Shown: positions 25,132-34,355 of the stretch, piece after piece
Layout: each line of letters opens with the position of its first letter
Numbering within the stretch: position 1 is the stretch's first letter
DNA from: an uncultured bacterium
Lineage (GTDB): Bacteria > Krumholzibacteriota > Krumholzibacteriia > LZORAL124-64-63
Length of the DNA stretch: 53,777 nt
Assembly: GCA_937910695.1 (NCBI GenBank)
Contig: CALEMW010000099.1
Location: forward strand, 1-53,777
Reading direction: 5' to 3'
Notes under the pieces: generated by a model
Seen by the model: the letters and a program-made list of their open reading frames with translations, nothing else
Told to the model about the DNA's origin: nothing
Databases searched by the model: none
Made by a program: the position numbers and the translations under genes

Positions 25132-27086
25132 GTCGACGAGCCCGAGTCGTCTCCAAGAATGGGTGGCGGGATCCGGCACTGGTCGTTCTGGCGGCGGCTG
25201 CGATGCGTGTAGCGGCCTGGCTGCAGCTTTCCCGAACACCGTTCTTCGCCTCACCCGTCGTCGACGCCTCGACGTTCGACATCTGGGCCCGGGCCATCGC
25301 TCATGGAACGACTTTCCCAGGCGCCGTGGATGTGTTTTTCAAACCGCCGCTGTATCCGTATCTGCTCGCCGGGATCTACGGCGTATTCGGAGAGAGTCCG
25401 ACGGCGGCCTATGCCCTGCAGATGATCGCGGGCGTGGTGACGTGCCTGCTCGTGCTGATGATCGGTCGCCGCGTGTTCGGGCGAGCCGTGGGGCTCGGCG
25501 CCGCCGTGGCCACCGGCCTGCTGCCGATGCTGCCCTTCTTCGAGGCGCAGCTGCTGGCCGAGAGCTGGACAACTCTGCTGACTCTTCTCGCCTTGGAGCG
25601 CCTGCTGCCGGCCAAGGGCGAAGGTGCCGGGGAGGCGACCACGGCTCGATTGATCCAGGCCGGTCTCGTTCTCGGCATCGCTGCACTCGGACGGCCGAAC
25701 CTCATGCTGCTGATCCTGGTGGTCGGCGTGTGGGCGGCCTGGGACGCCTCGGCCCGTCGTCCCCGACGCCTGGTCCGCGCCGCCGCCGTTCTGGCGGCCG
25801 CCGCGGTGGCGATTCTGCCGGTGACGGTGCGCAATCTGTCGGTGAGCGGCGAGCCGGTGCTGATCAGCGCCAACTTCGGCGCCAACCTCGTGACCGGACA
25901 TCATGACGGCGCCGACGGCGTGTCGGCCATACCGGTGGGTCTGCGTTGGGACGATCTTCAGCTCACCTGCCGCGAGGCGGGTGCAGCTTCGCCAGCCGCT
26001 TCGTCCCGCCATTTGACCAAGGTGGCGCTGGGTTGGATGAAGGACCATCCGGGCCGCACCCTGGAACTCTTCGGGCGCAAGGTGCTGGTCCTGGTCAGCG
26101 GCTGGGAGACGCGCAACAACATCGGTGCTGCCTGGCTGGCGCGGGAACACGGCGTGGGTCTGTTGAGCCGATGGTGGCCCGGAACCTGGCTCCTGTTGCC
26201 GTTCGCGATGGTGGGACTTGTCTGGGCGGGCCGAAGACCGGGCACGGGCTTGCTGCTGCTCGCGACGGGCGTCCAGGCCGCATCGGTGCTGCCTTTCTTC
26301 GTCAATGCCAGGTTCCGTCTGCCCCTGCTGCCTCTGCTGGCGTTGTTCGCGGCGGCGGGTGTGGTGGAGGTCGGACGGCGTCTGCGTGGGGGAGACTTAC
26401 GCAGTGCCGTGGGACCCGTCGTGGTGCTGATCGCGGCCGCTGTGATCGTGAACGTGGATTGGTTGGGCTTCGACGACACCCGCTGGAACGCCGAAGACGC
26501 CTTCAACGAGGCACTCATCGTCCAGAAGTCCCCCGTGGGCGTGGCCCCGGATCTGGATGCGGTGGAACGACTGCTGCAGCGGGCCATCGCACTCGATCCC
26601 ACCTTCGCGGACGCTCATGAGCGACTCGGTGTGCTCAATCTCATGCGCGGTCAACAGGGGTTGGCCTTGCTGCAGCGCGACATCGCCGGTGGCGATATCG
26701 TAGGTGCCAAGCGGAGGACGATTCAAACCCAGGCGGCTCTCGATACCGCTGCGGCCTCCCACCAGGAAGCTCTGGCCCTGGTGACCAGGGCCTATCGCTC
26801 GGCGGCGAACATCGGGACAGCGGCCTTGCTTGCGGGAGAAACGAACACCGCGCTGGCCCAAGCCGCCCTCGCCCGCGGCGACAGTGTTCTCGCCGCCGAC
26901 GAAGCCGCCGCGGCCATGACTCGTTATCGGGATGCGGACCGGTATCTCGGGAGGGCTCTGACTCTCGATCCGTCGTTCCAGGAAGCTCGCAGCAACCGCC
27001 AAGTGCTTGCGGCTTCCATCATGAAGTTGCCGCCGCTGACCGAAGAGATCCGCGCGGCGCAGGATCGTGTGGGAGGTCGTCGATGA
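25128..27086 (+). CDS. GT39/ArnT-like membrane glycosyltransferase with C-terminal TPR-like region
   Basis: A 652-residue polytopic protein. The first 440 residues hold about ten hydrophobic helices, with the usual periplasmic acidic motif after the first helix (SPVVDASTFDIWARAIA, YPYLLAGIYGVFGE) as in polyprenyl-phosphate-dependent mannosyltransferases of the PMT/ArnT superfamily. Residues about 485-640 are helical TPR-like repeats (LLQRAIALDPTFADAHERLG, YLGRALTLDPSFQEARSN). It probably transfers a sugar from a lipid carrier to a protein or glycan on the outer face of the inner membrane. Overlaps of four bases on both sides mark it as part of one operon with the SGNH protein and the carbamoyltransferase. 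Confidence 0.8.
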   Translation: MSRRARVVSKNGWRDPALVVLAAAAMRVAAWLQLSRTPFFASPVVDASTFDIWARAIAHGTTFPGAVDVFFKPPLYPYLLAGIYGVFGESPTAAYALQMIAGVVTCLLVLMIGRRVFGRAVGLGAAVATGLLPMLPFFEAQLLAESWTTLLTLLALERLLPAKGEGAGEATTARLIQAGLVLGIAALGRPNLMLLILVVGVWAAWDASARRPRRLVRAAAVLAAAAVAILPVTVRNLSVSGEPVLISANFGANLVTGHHDGADGVSAIPVGLRWDDLQLTCREAGAASPAASSRHLTKVALGWMKDHPGRTLELFGRKVLVLVSGWETRNNIGAAWLAREHGVGLLSRWWPGTWLLLPFAMVGLVWAGRRPGTGLLLLATGVQAASVLPFFVNARFRLPLLPLLALFAAAGVVEVGRRLRGGDLRSAVGPVVVLIAAAVIVNVDWLGFDDTRWNAEDAFNEALIVQKSPVGVAPDLDAVERLLQRAIALDPTFADAHERLGVLNLMRGQQGLALLQRDIAGGDIVGAKRRTIQTQAALDTAAASHQEALALVTRAYRSAANIGTAALLAGETNTALAQAALARGDSVLAADEAAAAMTRYRDADRYLGRALTLDPSFQEARSNRQVLAASIMKLPPLTEEIRAAQDRVGGRR

Positions 27087-28906
27087 CTGCTGTCTTGGGG
27101 ATATCCGCCTGGTATCACGACAGTGCTGCGGCGCTGGTGGTGGACGGGTGCATCGTGGCGGCCTGCCAGGAGGAGCGCTTCACGCGGGTGAAGCACGACG
27201 CTCGGTTCCCCACGCTGGCCATCGAAGCCTGCCTAGCCGAAGCGGGACTGAGCGCGGCTGATCTCGATCTGGTGGTCTTCTATGAAAAGCCGTTGCTGAA
27301 ATTCGAACGGCTCCTGGAAACCTATCTGGCCTTCGCCCCGCTGGGCTTCCGTTCCTTCCTGCAGGCCATGCCCCAGTGGTTGCGGACAAAGCTGTTCATA
27401 CCCCAGGAAATCCGTTCAGGTCTGGTCGGCTACAAAGGGCCGATCCATTTTGCGACTCATCACGAATCCCATGCTGCGAGTGCGTTTCTGGCGTCGCCCT
27501 TCGAAGAGGCCGCCATCGTGACCCTCGACGGCGTGGGGGAGTGGTCGACGACGACTTGGGGTACGGGCCTGGGCGCCGAAGTTTCCCTGCGGCAGGAAAT
27601 CCGTTTTCCCCATTCCCTCGGTCTCCTTTACAGCGCTCTGACCTATTACACCGGTTTCCGTGTGAACTCAGGCGAATACAAGGTCATGGGTCTGGCGCCG
27701 TACGGCGAACCCAGGTACCTGGACCTTCTGCTGGAGCATGTGATCGACCTGCGCGAAGACGGCTCGTTCTGGCTGGACCAGTCGTACTTCAATTATTGCC
27801 AGGGATTGACCATGACGAGCCCGCGGTTCCACGACCTTCTGGGGGGACCGCCGCGGCCGCCCGAAAGTGCGCTCACCCAGAAGGAGATGGATCTCGCGGC
27901 GAGTGTTCAGGCTCTGGCCGAGGAGATCATGCTGCGCATCGCCCGCCATGTGCACGCCGAGACCGGACAGGCCAACCTTTGTCTGGCCGGTGGCGTGGCC
28001 CTGAACTGCGTGGGCAACGGACGCGTGCTGCGTGAGGGACCCTTCGAGAGGATCTGGATCCAGCCCGCCGCCGGCGATGCGGGCGGGGCTCTCGGCGCTG
28101 CCCTGCTGGGCTGGCACAAGATGCTGGGCAACGGCCGTACATCCGTCGAGCCCGACTCCCAGACGGGATCGTACCTCGGCCCCGCCGCCGGCGACCAGGC
28201 CGTGGCGTCGTTCGTGGCCGCGGCGGGAGCGGTGGCGACGTGCATTCCCGACGAAGACGAGCTGGCCCGCCGCGTGGCCGAGCTGCTGGATGAAGGCAAG
28301 GTCGTGGGGCACATGTACGGACGCATGGAGTTCGGACCGCGGGCCCTGGGTCATCGCAGCATCCTGGGCGATCCCCGCAACACGGCGATGCAGCGGACCA
28401 TGAATCTGAAGATCAAGTACCGCGAGTCCTTCCGCCCCTTCGCGCCGTCGTGCCTCGAGGAACGGATCGGCGACTACTTCGAACTCGACGTACCGAGTCC
28501 CTACATGCTGCTCGTGGCCGACGTGCAGGCGGAGCGTCGTCAGGCGATGACGGCCGAGGAATGCTCGTTCTTCGGCATCGAAAAGTTGAACGTCGTCAGG
28601 TCTGATATTCCGGCCGTGACCCACGTGGACTATTCGGCCAGAGTGCAGTCGGTGCATCATGAAACATCGCCGCGGTATCATCGCCTGATCAAGGCCTTCG
28701 AGGACCGGACCGGATGCGGCGTGGTCGTGAACACGTCGTTCAACGTGCGTGGCGAACCCATCGTCTGCACGCCCGAAGACGCTTGGCAGTGCTTCATGTT
28801 CACGGAGATGGACGCACTCGTGCTCGAGAATCATCTGCTGCTCAAGGAGGACCAGACGCCCCTGCCGGGAGCCGAAGCCTACAAGAGCCAGTTCAAGCTC
28901 GACTGA
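27083..28906 (+). CDS. Carbamoyltransferase of the NodU/TobZ/CmcH family
   Basis: A 607-residue cytoplasmic enzyme that makes carbamoyl-adenylate from carbamoyl phosphate and ATP and transfers the carbamoyl group to a hydroxyl of a sugar or other acceptor. The N-terminal Kae1/ASKHA-type domain has the start ILGISAWYHDSAAALV, the metal-binding HHESHAASAF, and VTLDGVGEWSTT. The C-terminal carbamoyltransferase part has GRMEFGPRALGHRSIL and VVNTSFNVRGEPIVCTPEDA. Length is normal. ATG 27083 overlaps the preceding stop. In the SGNH/GT/DUF5989/SxtJ context it probably decorates a surface glycan; the acceptor is inferred, not seen. Confidence 0.93.
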   Translation: MTAVLGISAWYHDSAAALVVDGCIVAACQEERFTRVKHDARFPTLAIEACLAEAGLSAADLDLVVFYEKPLLKFERLLETYLAFAPLGFRSFLQAMPQWLRTKLFIPQEIRSGLVGYKGPIHFATHHESHAASAFLASPFEEAAIVTLDGVGEWSTTTWGTGLGAEVSLRQEIRFPHSLGLLYSALTYYTGFRVNSGEYKVMGLAPYGEPRYLDLLLEHVIDLREDGSFWLDQSYFNYCQGLTMTSPRFHDLLGGPPRPPESALTQKEMDLAASVQALAEEIMLRIARHVHAETGQANLCLAGGVALNCVGNGRVLREGPFERIWIQPAAGDAGGALGAALLGWHKMLGNGRTSVEPDSQTGSYLGPAAGDQAVASFVAAAGAVATCIPDEDELARRVAELLDEGKVVGHMYGRMEFGPRALGHRSILGDPRNTAMQRTMNLKIKYRESFRPFAPSCLEERIGDYFELDVPSPYMLLVADVQAERRQAMTAEECSFFGIEKLNVVRSDIPAVTHVDYSARVQSVHHETSPRYHRLIKAFEDRTGCGVVVNTSFNVRGEPIVCTPEDAWQCFMFTEMDALVLENHLLLKEDQTPLPGAEAYKSQFKLD

Positions 28907-28920
28907 TCGGGGGAATGACA

Positions 28921-29076
28921 GTGCAGAGATTCGGACTACTCAGGGAGCTGTGGCTGTTCATGTGGCGCAACAAGGCCTGGTGGCTGGCGCCCATCGTGAT
29001 CGTGCTGCTGCTCGTGGCCGTGCTCGTGATCCTCGGCGGCACCGGCGCTGCGCCGTTCATCTACACCTTGTTCTAG
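28921..29076 (+). CDS. DUF5989 family small membrane protein
   Basis: A 51-residue protein starting at GTG 28921, chosen over ATG 28915 because GGGGG lies at a good distance only from the GTG. It reads QRFGLLRELWLFMWRNKAWW, then a single hydrophobic helix (APIVIVLLLVAVLVILGG), and ends PFIYTLF. This is the DUF5989 pattern, repeatedly found between carbamoyltransferase and SxtJ genes. Function is unknown; it may be a small membrane subunit or adaptor of the carbamoylation machinery. Eight bases separate it from the SxtJ gene. Confidence 0.8.
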   Translation: MQRFGLLRELWLFMWRNKAWWLAPIVIVLLLVAVLVILGGTGAAPFIYTLF

Positions 29077-29084
29077 GAGACGGC

Positions 29085-29504
29085 ATGTCCATCGTTCAGA
29101 TCGACTGGCATCCCGACGGCCCGGCCCTGCGCCGCTTCGGCCGCACGGTGATCATCGGTTCGCTGCTCATTGCCGCCGGTCTCCAATGGGGGAAGGGCTG
29201 GACGTCGGCGGCGCGTGTTCTTGCCGTCGTCGGCGTGGTGATCGGAGGGCTCGGGCTCACCGGCACGTCGGTGGCCCGTCCCGGATATCTGGCCTGGATG
29301 GGCATCGCGTTCGTCATGGGCAACATCGTCAGCCGGGTGGTGCTGGCGGTCGTCTACTACCTGGTGTTGACACCCGTCGGATTGCTCATGCGTCTGGTCG
29401 GGCGCGATCGTCTGGCCCTGGACCGTCGCTCGAAGCGTCGCGCGACCCACTGGGTCGATTTGCCGCAGGCCCGCTCAGCCGACGCCGACGAGCGTCAGTT
29501 CTGA
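29085..29504 (+). CDS. SxtJ family membrane protein
   Basis: A 139-residue protein with an N-terminal segment IDWHPDGPALRRFGRTVI, four predicted membrane helices (IIGSLLIAAGLQWG, VLAVVGVVIGGLGL, YLAWMGIAFVMGNIVSRV, VVYYLVLTPVGLLMRL), and a charged tail ending in an R-rich segment and WVDLPQ. SxtJ-like proteins accompany carbamoyltransferases in many bacteria, and their biochemical role is unknown. ATG 29085 follows GGAGA. It is part of the carbamoyltransferase operon and ends one base before the EamA start. Confidence 0.8.
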   Translation: MSIVQIDWHPDGPALRRFGRTVIIGSLLIAAGLQWGKGWTSAARVLAVVGVVIGGLGLTGTSVARPGYLAWMGIAFVMGNIVSRVVLAVVYYLVLTPVGLLMRLVGRDRLALDRRSKRRATHWVDLPQARSADADERQF

Positions 29505-29505
29505 A

Positions 29506-30363
29506 ATGGCGTCGCTGCTGCTCGCTTCGCTGCTCTGGTCCGTATCGTTCGGGCTGATCAAGGACACTCTCTCCGGCTACGATCCCCGCATCGTGGCGAC
29601 GATCCGACTCGCCCTCGCCGCCCTGGTTTTTGCGCCCTGGCTCGGACGTGCTGTTCTCGACCGTTGGGAGCGCCTGGGCTTGATGGCGTTGGGTGCGGTC
29701 CAGTTCGGCTTGATGTACGTGCTGTACATCGCCTCCTACGCCACGTTGAGCGGCCATGCGGTGGCCCTGTTCACCGTGGTCACGCCCTTGTACGTCATCG
29801 GGCTCGAAGACCTGGCGGCCCGACGCCGGTCGCGGCGCGGACTGATCGCCGCGGCGTTGGCGGCGGCTGGGGGAGCCTGGATCGTGTGGAACGGGTTGCC
29901 TGGTCGCGATGCCTGGCGCGGCGTCGCCCTGCTGCAGGGGGCGAATCTGTGTTTCGCGGCGGGGCAGGTAGCCTACCGGCGTTGGCGTCGGAATAGTAGG
30001 GCGGGGGCGGCCGATGCGGGCTTCCTGGCCTGGATGTATCTGGGCGCCGCGGTGCTGGCCGGAATCGTCGCGGCTCTGGCCGGCGCGACCGTCTCTCAGG
30101 GATTCGATCGGCGCGCTTTGTGGGCTCTGCTCTATCTGGGGCTGCTGCCGACCGGCGTGGGGTTCTGGTTGTGGAACCGCGGCGCGGTGCGTGTATCGGC
30201 GGCGACCGTGGCGGTCATGAACAATCTCAAGATTCCCCTGGGAGTCGCCGCGGCGTGGCTCCTGTTCGGTGAATCCATCGATCTCGTCCGTTTTGCCCCC
30301 GGAGCCACCGTCGTGTTGCTGGCGGTGGTGTGGGGGACGTATCGAACGAAGATATCCGACTGA
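29506..30363 (+). CDS. EamA-family drug/metabolite transporter
   Basis: A 285-residue inner-membrane protein with ten hydrophobic helices in two five-helix repeats. Repeat 1 carries SLLWSVSFGLIKDTL and RLALAALVFAPWL; repeat 2 carries CFAAGQVAYRRW and PLGVAAAWLLFGESI with the family Glu. The substrate of this DMT-superfamily exporter cannot be read from the sequence. It starts one base after the SxtJ stop, so it belongs to the same operon and might export a metabolite or glycan precursor. A hairpin follows in the gap before pckA. Confidence 0.85.
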   Translation: MASLLLASLLWSVSFGLIKDTLSGYDPRIVATIRLALAALVFAPWLGRAVLDRWERLGLMALGAVQFGLMYVLYIASYATLSGHAVALFTVVTPLYVIGLEDLAARRRSRRGLIAAALAAAGGAWIVWNGLPGRDAWRGVALLQGANLCFAAGQVAYRRWRRNSRAGAADAGFLAWMYLGAAVLAGIVAALAGATVSQGFDRRALWALLYLGLLPTGVGFWLWNRGAVRVSAATVAVMNNLKIPLGVAAAWLLFGESIDLVRFAPGATVVLLAVVWGTYRTKISD

Positions 30364-30444
30364 AAACGTATCCTTGAGGCCCTTCCAGACACCAAAAGCT
30401 ACTTGTTTCGGCTCTGTGGCGGCGTTAGGTTTGCCGTGGCCGGA

Positions 30445-30466
30445 GGCTGTGTTTTCGATCACAGCC
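30445..30466 (+). terminator. Hairpin in the EamA-pckA gap
   Basis: GGCTGTG (30445-30451) pairs with CACAGCC (30460-30466) across an eight-base loop. The sequence GTGTGCATGTTATTTTG follows, so it may terminate the transporter operon or form part of the pckA leader. Confidence 0.4.
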
Positions 30467-30505
30467 GTGTGCATGTTATTTTGACCATCACGAGGAGTAA
30501 GGACG

Positions 30506-32167
30506 ATGAGCATCCAGGATCGTCTCGAAAAAGTGCTGTCCGGTGGCAACGTCAGCCGCAACAGCTCCCGTGCGGACCTCATCCAGGCCTGCGTCGACAA
30601 CGGTGAAGCCTTCGCGAGCAAGAACGGTGCTCTGGTGACGTGGACCCGTCCCGAGTCCACCGGCCGCAGTCCGCTGGACACCATCGTCGTCAAACGTCCC
30701 GAGAGCGAGGCGACCATCGACTGGTCCGCCGCCAACAACATTCCCGTCGATCCCGAGACCTTCGACATGCTCGTGGACGACGCTCTCGCAACCCTGGGCG
30801 CCAGCGCCTCCGTCTACGCCAGCGATCGCGTCGTCGGCGCCGACGCCGCCTACGCCCTGCCGGTCACGACGATCGCCAACAAGGCGCTCAACGTGCTCTT
30901 CCTCGACAACATGTTCCGTCCCCGTCCCGACGGCATCGAGAACAGTATCTTCGCCGACAAACCCTTCACGCTGTTGGTCTGCCCCGACCAGAAGCTCGAC
31001 CCGAAGCGGTACGAAGGCCGCCTGCGCGTCGATCCCCGTATCGGCGGCACCAGCACCATGGTCATCGCCACCGATTTCGACCGACGCATTGGCGTTGTTT
31101 TCGGTTCGGCCTACTGCGGCAGCTGCAAGAAGATGCTCTTCACCGTGATGAACTATCTGCTGCCCGCCGAGGGCATCCTGCCCATCCACTGTTCGGCCAA
31201 CGAGGGCGCCGAGGGCGACATCGCCCTGCTGCTCGGCCTGAGCGGCACCGGCAAGACGACCCTGTCGGCCGACGCCTCGCGTGCCCTGCTGGGCGACGAC
31301 GAACACGGCTGGAGCGACACCGGCACCGCCAACTTCGAGAACGGCTGCTACGCCAAGCTGATCGACCTGAACCCGAAGAAGGAGCCGGAGATCTTCAAGG
31401 CCTGCTTCGAGAAGAAGCCCTGGAAGGAGCACGGCGCCATCATCGAGAACGCGATGATGTATCCCAACGGCGAGTTCGATCTGTACGACGAGCGTTTCAC
31501 GCCGAACAGCCGCGGCAGCTACCCTCTGGAGTTCCTGACGAACATCAAGCCCAGCTCCACCGGTGGTCACCCCAAGACGATCCTGTTCTTGACGGCCGAC
31601 GCCAACGGCGTGCTGCCCCCGGTCAGCAAGCTGACCCGCGAGCAGGCCATGCTGTGGTTCATCATGGGCTACACCAGCAAACTGGCCGGCACCGAGACCG
31701 GCGTGACCGAGCCCAAGAGCGCGTTTTCGCGTTTCTTCGGCGCGCCCTTCATGCCCCGCAACCCGGACGACTACGCCGACCTGCTGGGCAAGAAGCTCGA
31801 CGAGCACGGCACCCAGGTCTACCTGGTCAACACCGGCTGGAGCGGCGGCCCCTACGGCGTCGGCGCCCGCATGGACATCATGCTGACCCGCGCGATGTGC
31901 AACGCGGCCATCAACGGTTCGCTGGCCGACGTCGAGTACGTCAAGGATCCCTACTTCAAGGTGCTGGTGCCGAAGACCTGCCCGGGCGTCGACGATGCGT
32001 CGCTGCTCTGGCCGGAGAACACCTGGAGCGACAAGGCCGCCTATGCGGAGCGGGCCAAGAAGCTGGCCTCCGAGTTCGCGGCCCAGTGGGACAAGGCCTA
32101 CGCAGGCAAGGGCATCGCCCCGGCCATCGAAGCCGAGTGCCCGGGCAGGGCCACGACCCACGCCTAG
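30506..32167 (+). CDS. pckA: Phosphoenolpyruvate carboxykinase (ATP)
   Basis: A 553-residue cytoplasmic enzyme converting oxaloacetate plus ATP to PEP, CO2 and ADP. Signatures: KYEGRLRVDPRIGG-like substrate region, the metal-site Lys/His around YCGSCKKMLFTVMNYLLP, P-loop LSGTGKTTLSAD, GDDEHGWSD, and the C-terminal FMPRNPDDYADLLGKKL. It is of the ATP type (no GTP-type hyper-reactive Cys). GAGGAG precedes ATG 30506. It is followed by a hairpin terminator. The presence of ATP-PEPCK suits gluconeogenesis or a reversible anaplerotic role in an anaerobe. Confidence 0.96.
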   Translation: MSIQDRLEKVLSGGNVSRNSSRADLIQACVDNGEAFASKNGALVTWTRPESTGRSPLDTIVVKRPESEATIDWSAANNIPVDPETFDMLVDDALATLGASASVYASDRVVGADAAYALPVTTIANKALNVLFLDNMFRPRPDGIENSIFADKPFTLLVCPDQKLDPKRYEGRLRVDPRIGGTSTMVIATDFDRRIGVVFGSAYCGSCKKMLFTVMNYLLPAEGILPIHCSANEGAEGDIALLLGLSGTGKTTLSADASRALLGDDEHGWSDTGTANFENGCYAKLIDLNPKKEPEIFKACFEKKPWKEHGAIIENAMMYPNGEFDLYDERFTPNSRGSYPLEFLTNIKPSSTGGHPKTILFLTADANGVLPPVSKLTREQAMLWFIMGYTSKLAGTETGVTEPKSAFSRFFGAPFMPRNPDDYADLLGKKLDEHGTQVYLVNTGWSGGPYGVGARMDIMLTRAMCNAAINGSLADVEYVKDPYFKVLVPKTCPGVDDASLLWPENTWSDKAAYAERAKKLASEFAAQWDKAYAGKGIAPAIEAECPGRATTHA

Positions 32168-32196
32168 GTCAAGACGTCGACCAGCCGGTTGACGGG

Positions 32197-32222
32197 ACGG
32201 GCGCTCCCCATGGGGCGCCCGT
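32197..32222 (+). terminator. Terminator after pckA
   Basis: ACGGGCGC (32197-32204) pairs with GCGCCCGT (32215-32222) around TCCCCATGGG, and TTCTTC follows, 30 bases after the pckA stop. Confidence 0.75.
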
Positions 32223-32294
32223 TCTTCATGCGCGACGGGCTTGACGGCGGTGGGCCGGGCGCGGAGAATCCCCTCGAACCCAGAGAGGAGCGCC

Positions 32295-34355
32295 GTGCCA
32301 GTCATTGCCACCGCCTGTCCCCGCAACTGTTACAGCACGTGCGCCTTCGGTGCGGTCGTCGAGGACGGACGGCTCGTCGCCGTCGAACCAGACCCGCGCA
32401 ACCCCGCCACGGCCGAAGGTCCCTGCCTCAAGGGGCTGAGCTATGTCGAGCGTCAGCATCACCCCGACCGCATCCTCACGCCGCTGCGCCGTCAAGACGA
32501 CGGCGGCTTCGCGCCGATCAGCTGGGACGAGGCCCTGGACGAGGCGGCTCGCCGCTTCGGGGACATCCGTGAGCGCTTCGGTCCGCAAGCCGTGCTGTAT
32601 TACGCGGCCAGCGGCACGAAGGGCCTGCTCAACGGTTGCGGCGAGGCGTTCTGGCGCCGCTTCGGGGGATGCACGACGACCTACGGCGACCTCTGTTGGC
32701 CCGCCGGCCTCGAGGCCACGCGCCTGACCCTGGGCGACAACATCCATAACGATCCAGACGACCTGGCCCATGCCCGCCTGATCGTGATGTGGGGCAAGAA
32801 CGCCGCCGAGACCAACATCCACCAGATGTGCTTCGTAGACCAGGCCCTCGACGCCGGCGCCCGGCTGGTGGTCGTGGATCCTCGCCGGACCCAGACTTCG
32901 GAGCGCGCAGAACTGCTGATCCAGCCGCGGCCCGGCACCGATGGTGTGTTGGCCCTGGCCGTGGCCAGGCTATTGATCGATCACGGCGGTGTGCAGCACG
33001 AGTTCGTGCGCGACCACGTGCTGGGGTTCGAGGAGTTCGACGCCCTGGTCCACGAGCTGTCGGTGGACGAGGCGGCGCGGATCTGCGACGTGCAGCGCGG
33101 CGCCATCGAGCGTTTCGCCGAGCTGTGGGCCGTCACCCGTCCCGCCACGCTCTGCGCCGGGTTCGGCATGCAGCGCTACAGCAACAGCGGCCAGACCATG
33201 CGGGCCCTGATCTCGTTGCCGGTGATCACGGGCAACATCGGTGTTTCGGGAGGCGGCTGGGTGTACGCCAACTTGGCGACCCAGGTGTTCGGGACGCGGT
33301 CACCCTTCGATTTCCTGCCTCCCGACCAGGACGACGGCGTCGTGCGCGTGGGCGTGTCCACCTCACGACTGGGGCGGGACCTGCCGGCGCTGACGGACCC
33401 GCCGGTGCGCGCCGCCTGGGTCGAGCGCGGCAACCCTCTGGCCCAGCAGCCGGAGACCGGGCGTGTCCGGGAGGCCTTCGCCGGTCTGGAGTTCACGGTG
33501 GTCGTCGAACAGTTCATGACCGACACCGCCCGTGCCGCCGACCTGATCCTGCCGGCAAAGTCCATGTTCGAACAGACCGACGTGATCGGCGCCTACTGGC
33601 ATCCCTACCTGCAGCTGCGGCGCAAGGCGCTGGAACCGGAGGGGGAGGTGCGGCCCGAGACAGAGATCTACCGTGCCCTGGCCACTCGCCTGGGCTGCGA
33701 CGGTCCCGGCCTCGACGACGAGATCCCCGGTCCCGACGACACGGCGGTACGTTGTTGGCTCGAGCGGAAGCTCGCCCCCCTCGGCCTGACTCTCGCGGAT
33801 TTCGACTCCGGCCCGGTGCGCGCACCGGGGAGTGAGGCGGTGGCCTTCGCCGACCGTGTGTTCCCGACGCCGAGCGGCCGCATCGAACTCCGTTCAGAGG
33901 AAGCAGCGCGGCGCTGGGGAGTGGATCCGCTGCCACGCGTTGCCTTGCCGGAGATCTCTTCGGTCGGTTCCGGTGCTGATCCTGCGACGCCTTTGCAGAT
34001 GATGACGCCCAACACCAAGAACCGCATCCACTCCCAGTTCGGGAACCTGTCGCTGATCGCTGCCCGCGATCCAGGCCCCTTTGTACAGATCCACCCCGAC
34101 GATGCCGCCGACCGGGGCATCGCCCCCGACGACTGGGTCCGTCTGTTCAATGACCGCGGCGAGTTGACGGTCAGCGCCGTGGTCGACGCCGGCATACGTC
34201 GCGGGTGCGTGGCTGTGACCAACGGCTGGTGGGGGGCGCAAGGCGGTCTGGTGAATCTGACCTCGGAAGGCCGGGAAACGGACATGGCCCACGGTGCGGC
34301 TTTCCACGACAACCTTGTTCAAGCCGAGCGCTTGGATCGATCGGAGGCGATGTGA
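32295..34355 (+). CDS. DMSO-reductase-family molybdopterin oxidoreductase, catalytic subunit
   Basis: A 686-residue bis-molybdopterin enzyme. The N-terminal [4Fe-4S] ligands are Cys8, Cys12, Cys16 and Cys44 (CPRNCYSTC...GPCLKG), spaced as in DmsA-like enzymes. Molybdopterin domains follow (IVMWGKNAAETN, LVVVDPRRTQTSERA, VVIEQFMTDTARAADLILP-type segment), with the C-terminal cap VTNGWWGAQGGLVNLT. Cys134 (GDLCWPAG) is a plausible Mo ligand. No Tat or other signal is seen, so it may be cytoplasmic, or exported only with help. GTG 32295 follows GAGAGGAG. Stop overlaps the next gene in GTGA. The substrate is unknown; tetrathionate/thiosulfate/polysulfide, DMSO or formate-type activity are all possible. 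Confidence 0.85.
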   Translation: MPVIATACPRNCYSTCAFGAVVEDGRLVAVEPDPRNPATAEGPCLKGLSYVERQHHPDRILTPLRRQDDGGFAPISWDEALDEAARRFGDIRERFGPQAVLYYAASGTKGLLNGCGEAFWRRFGGCTTTYGDLCWPAGLEATRLTLGDNIHNDPDDLAHARLIVMWGKNAAETNIHQMCFVDQALDAGARLVVVDPRRTQTSERAELLIQPRPGTDGVLALAVARLLIDHGGVQHEFVRDHVLGFEEFDALVHELSVDEAARICDVQRGAIERFAELWAVTRPATLCAGFGMQRYSNSGQTMRALISLPVITGNIGVSGGGWVYANLATQVFGTRSPFDFLPPDQDDGVVRVGVSTSRLGRDLPALTDPPVRAAWVERGNPLAQQPETGRVREAFAGLEFTVVVEQFMTDTARAADLILPAKSMFEQTDVIGAYWHPYLQLRRKALEPEGEVRPETEIYRALATRLGCDGPGLDDEIPGPDDTAVRCWLERKLAPLGLTLADFDSGPVRAPGSEAVAFADRVFPTPSGRIELRSEEAARRWGVDPLPRVALPEISSVGSGADPATPLQMMTPNTKNRIHSQFGNLSLIAARDPGPFVQIHPDDAADRGIAPDDWVRLFNDRGELTVSAVVDAGIRRGCVAVTNGWWGAQGGLVNLTSEGRETDMAHGAAFHDNLVQAERLDRSEAM

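Noticed and set aside
30488-32326. 612-codon open frame opposite pckA
   Set aside because: Antisense shadow of pckA, which has its full P-loop and metal-site motifs on the plus strand.
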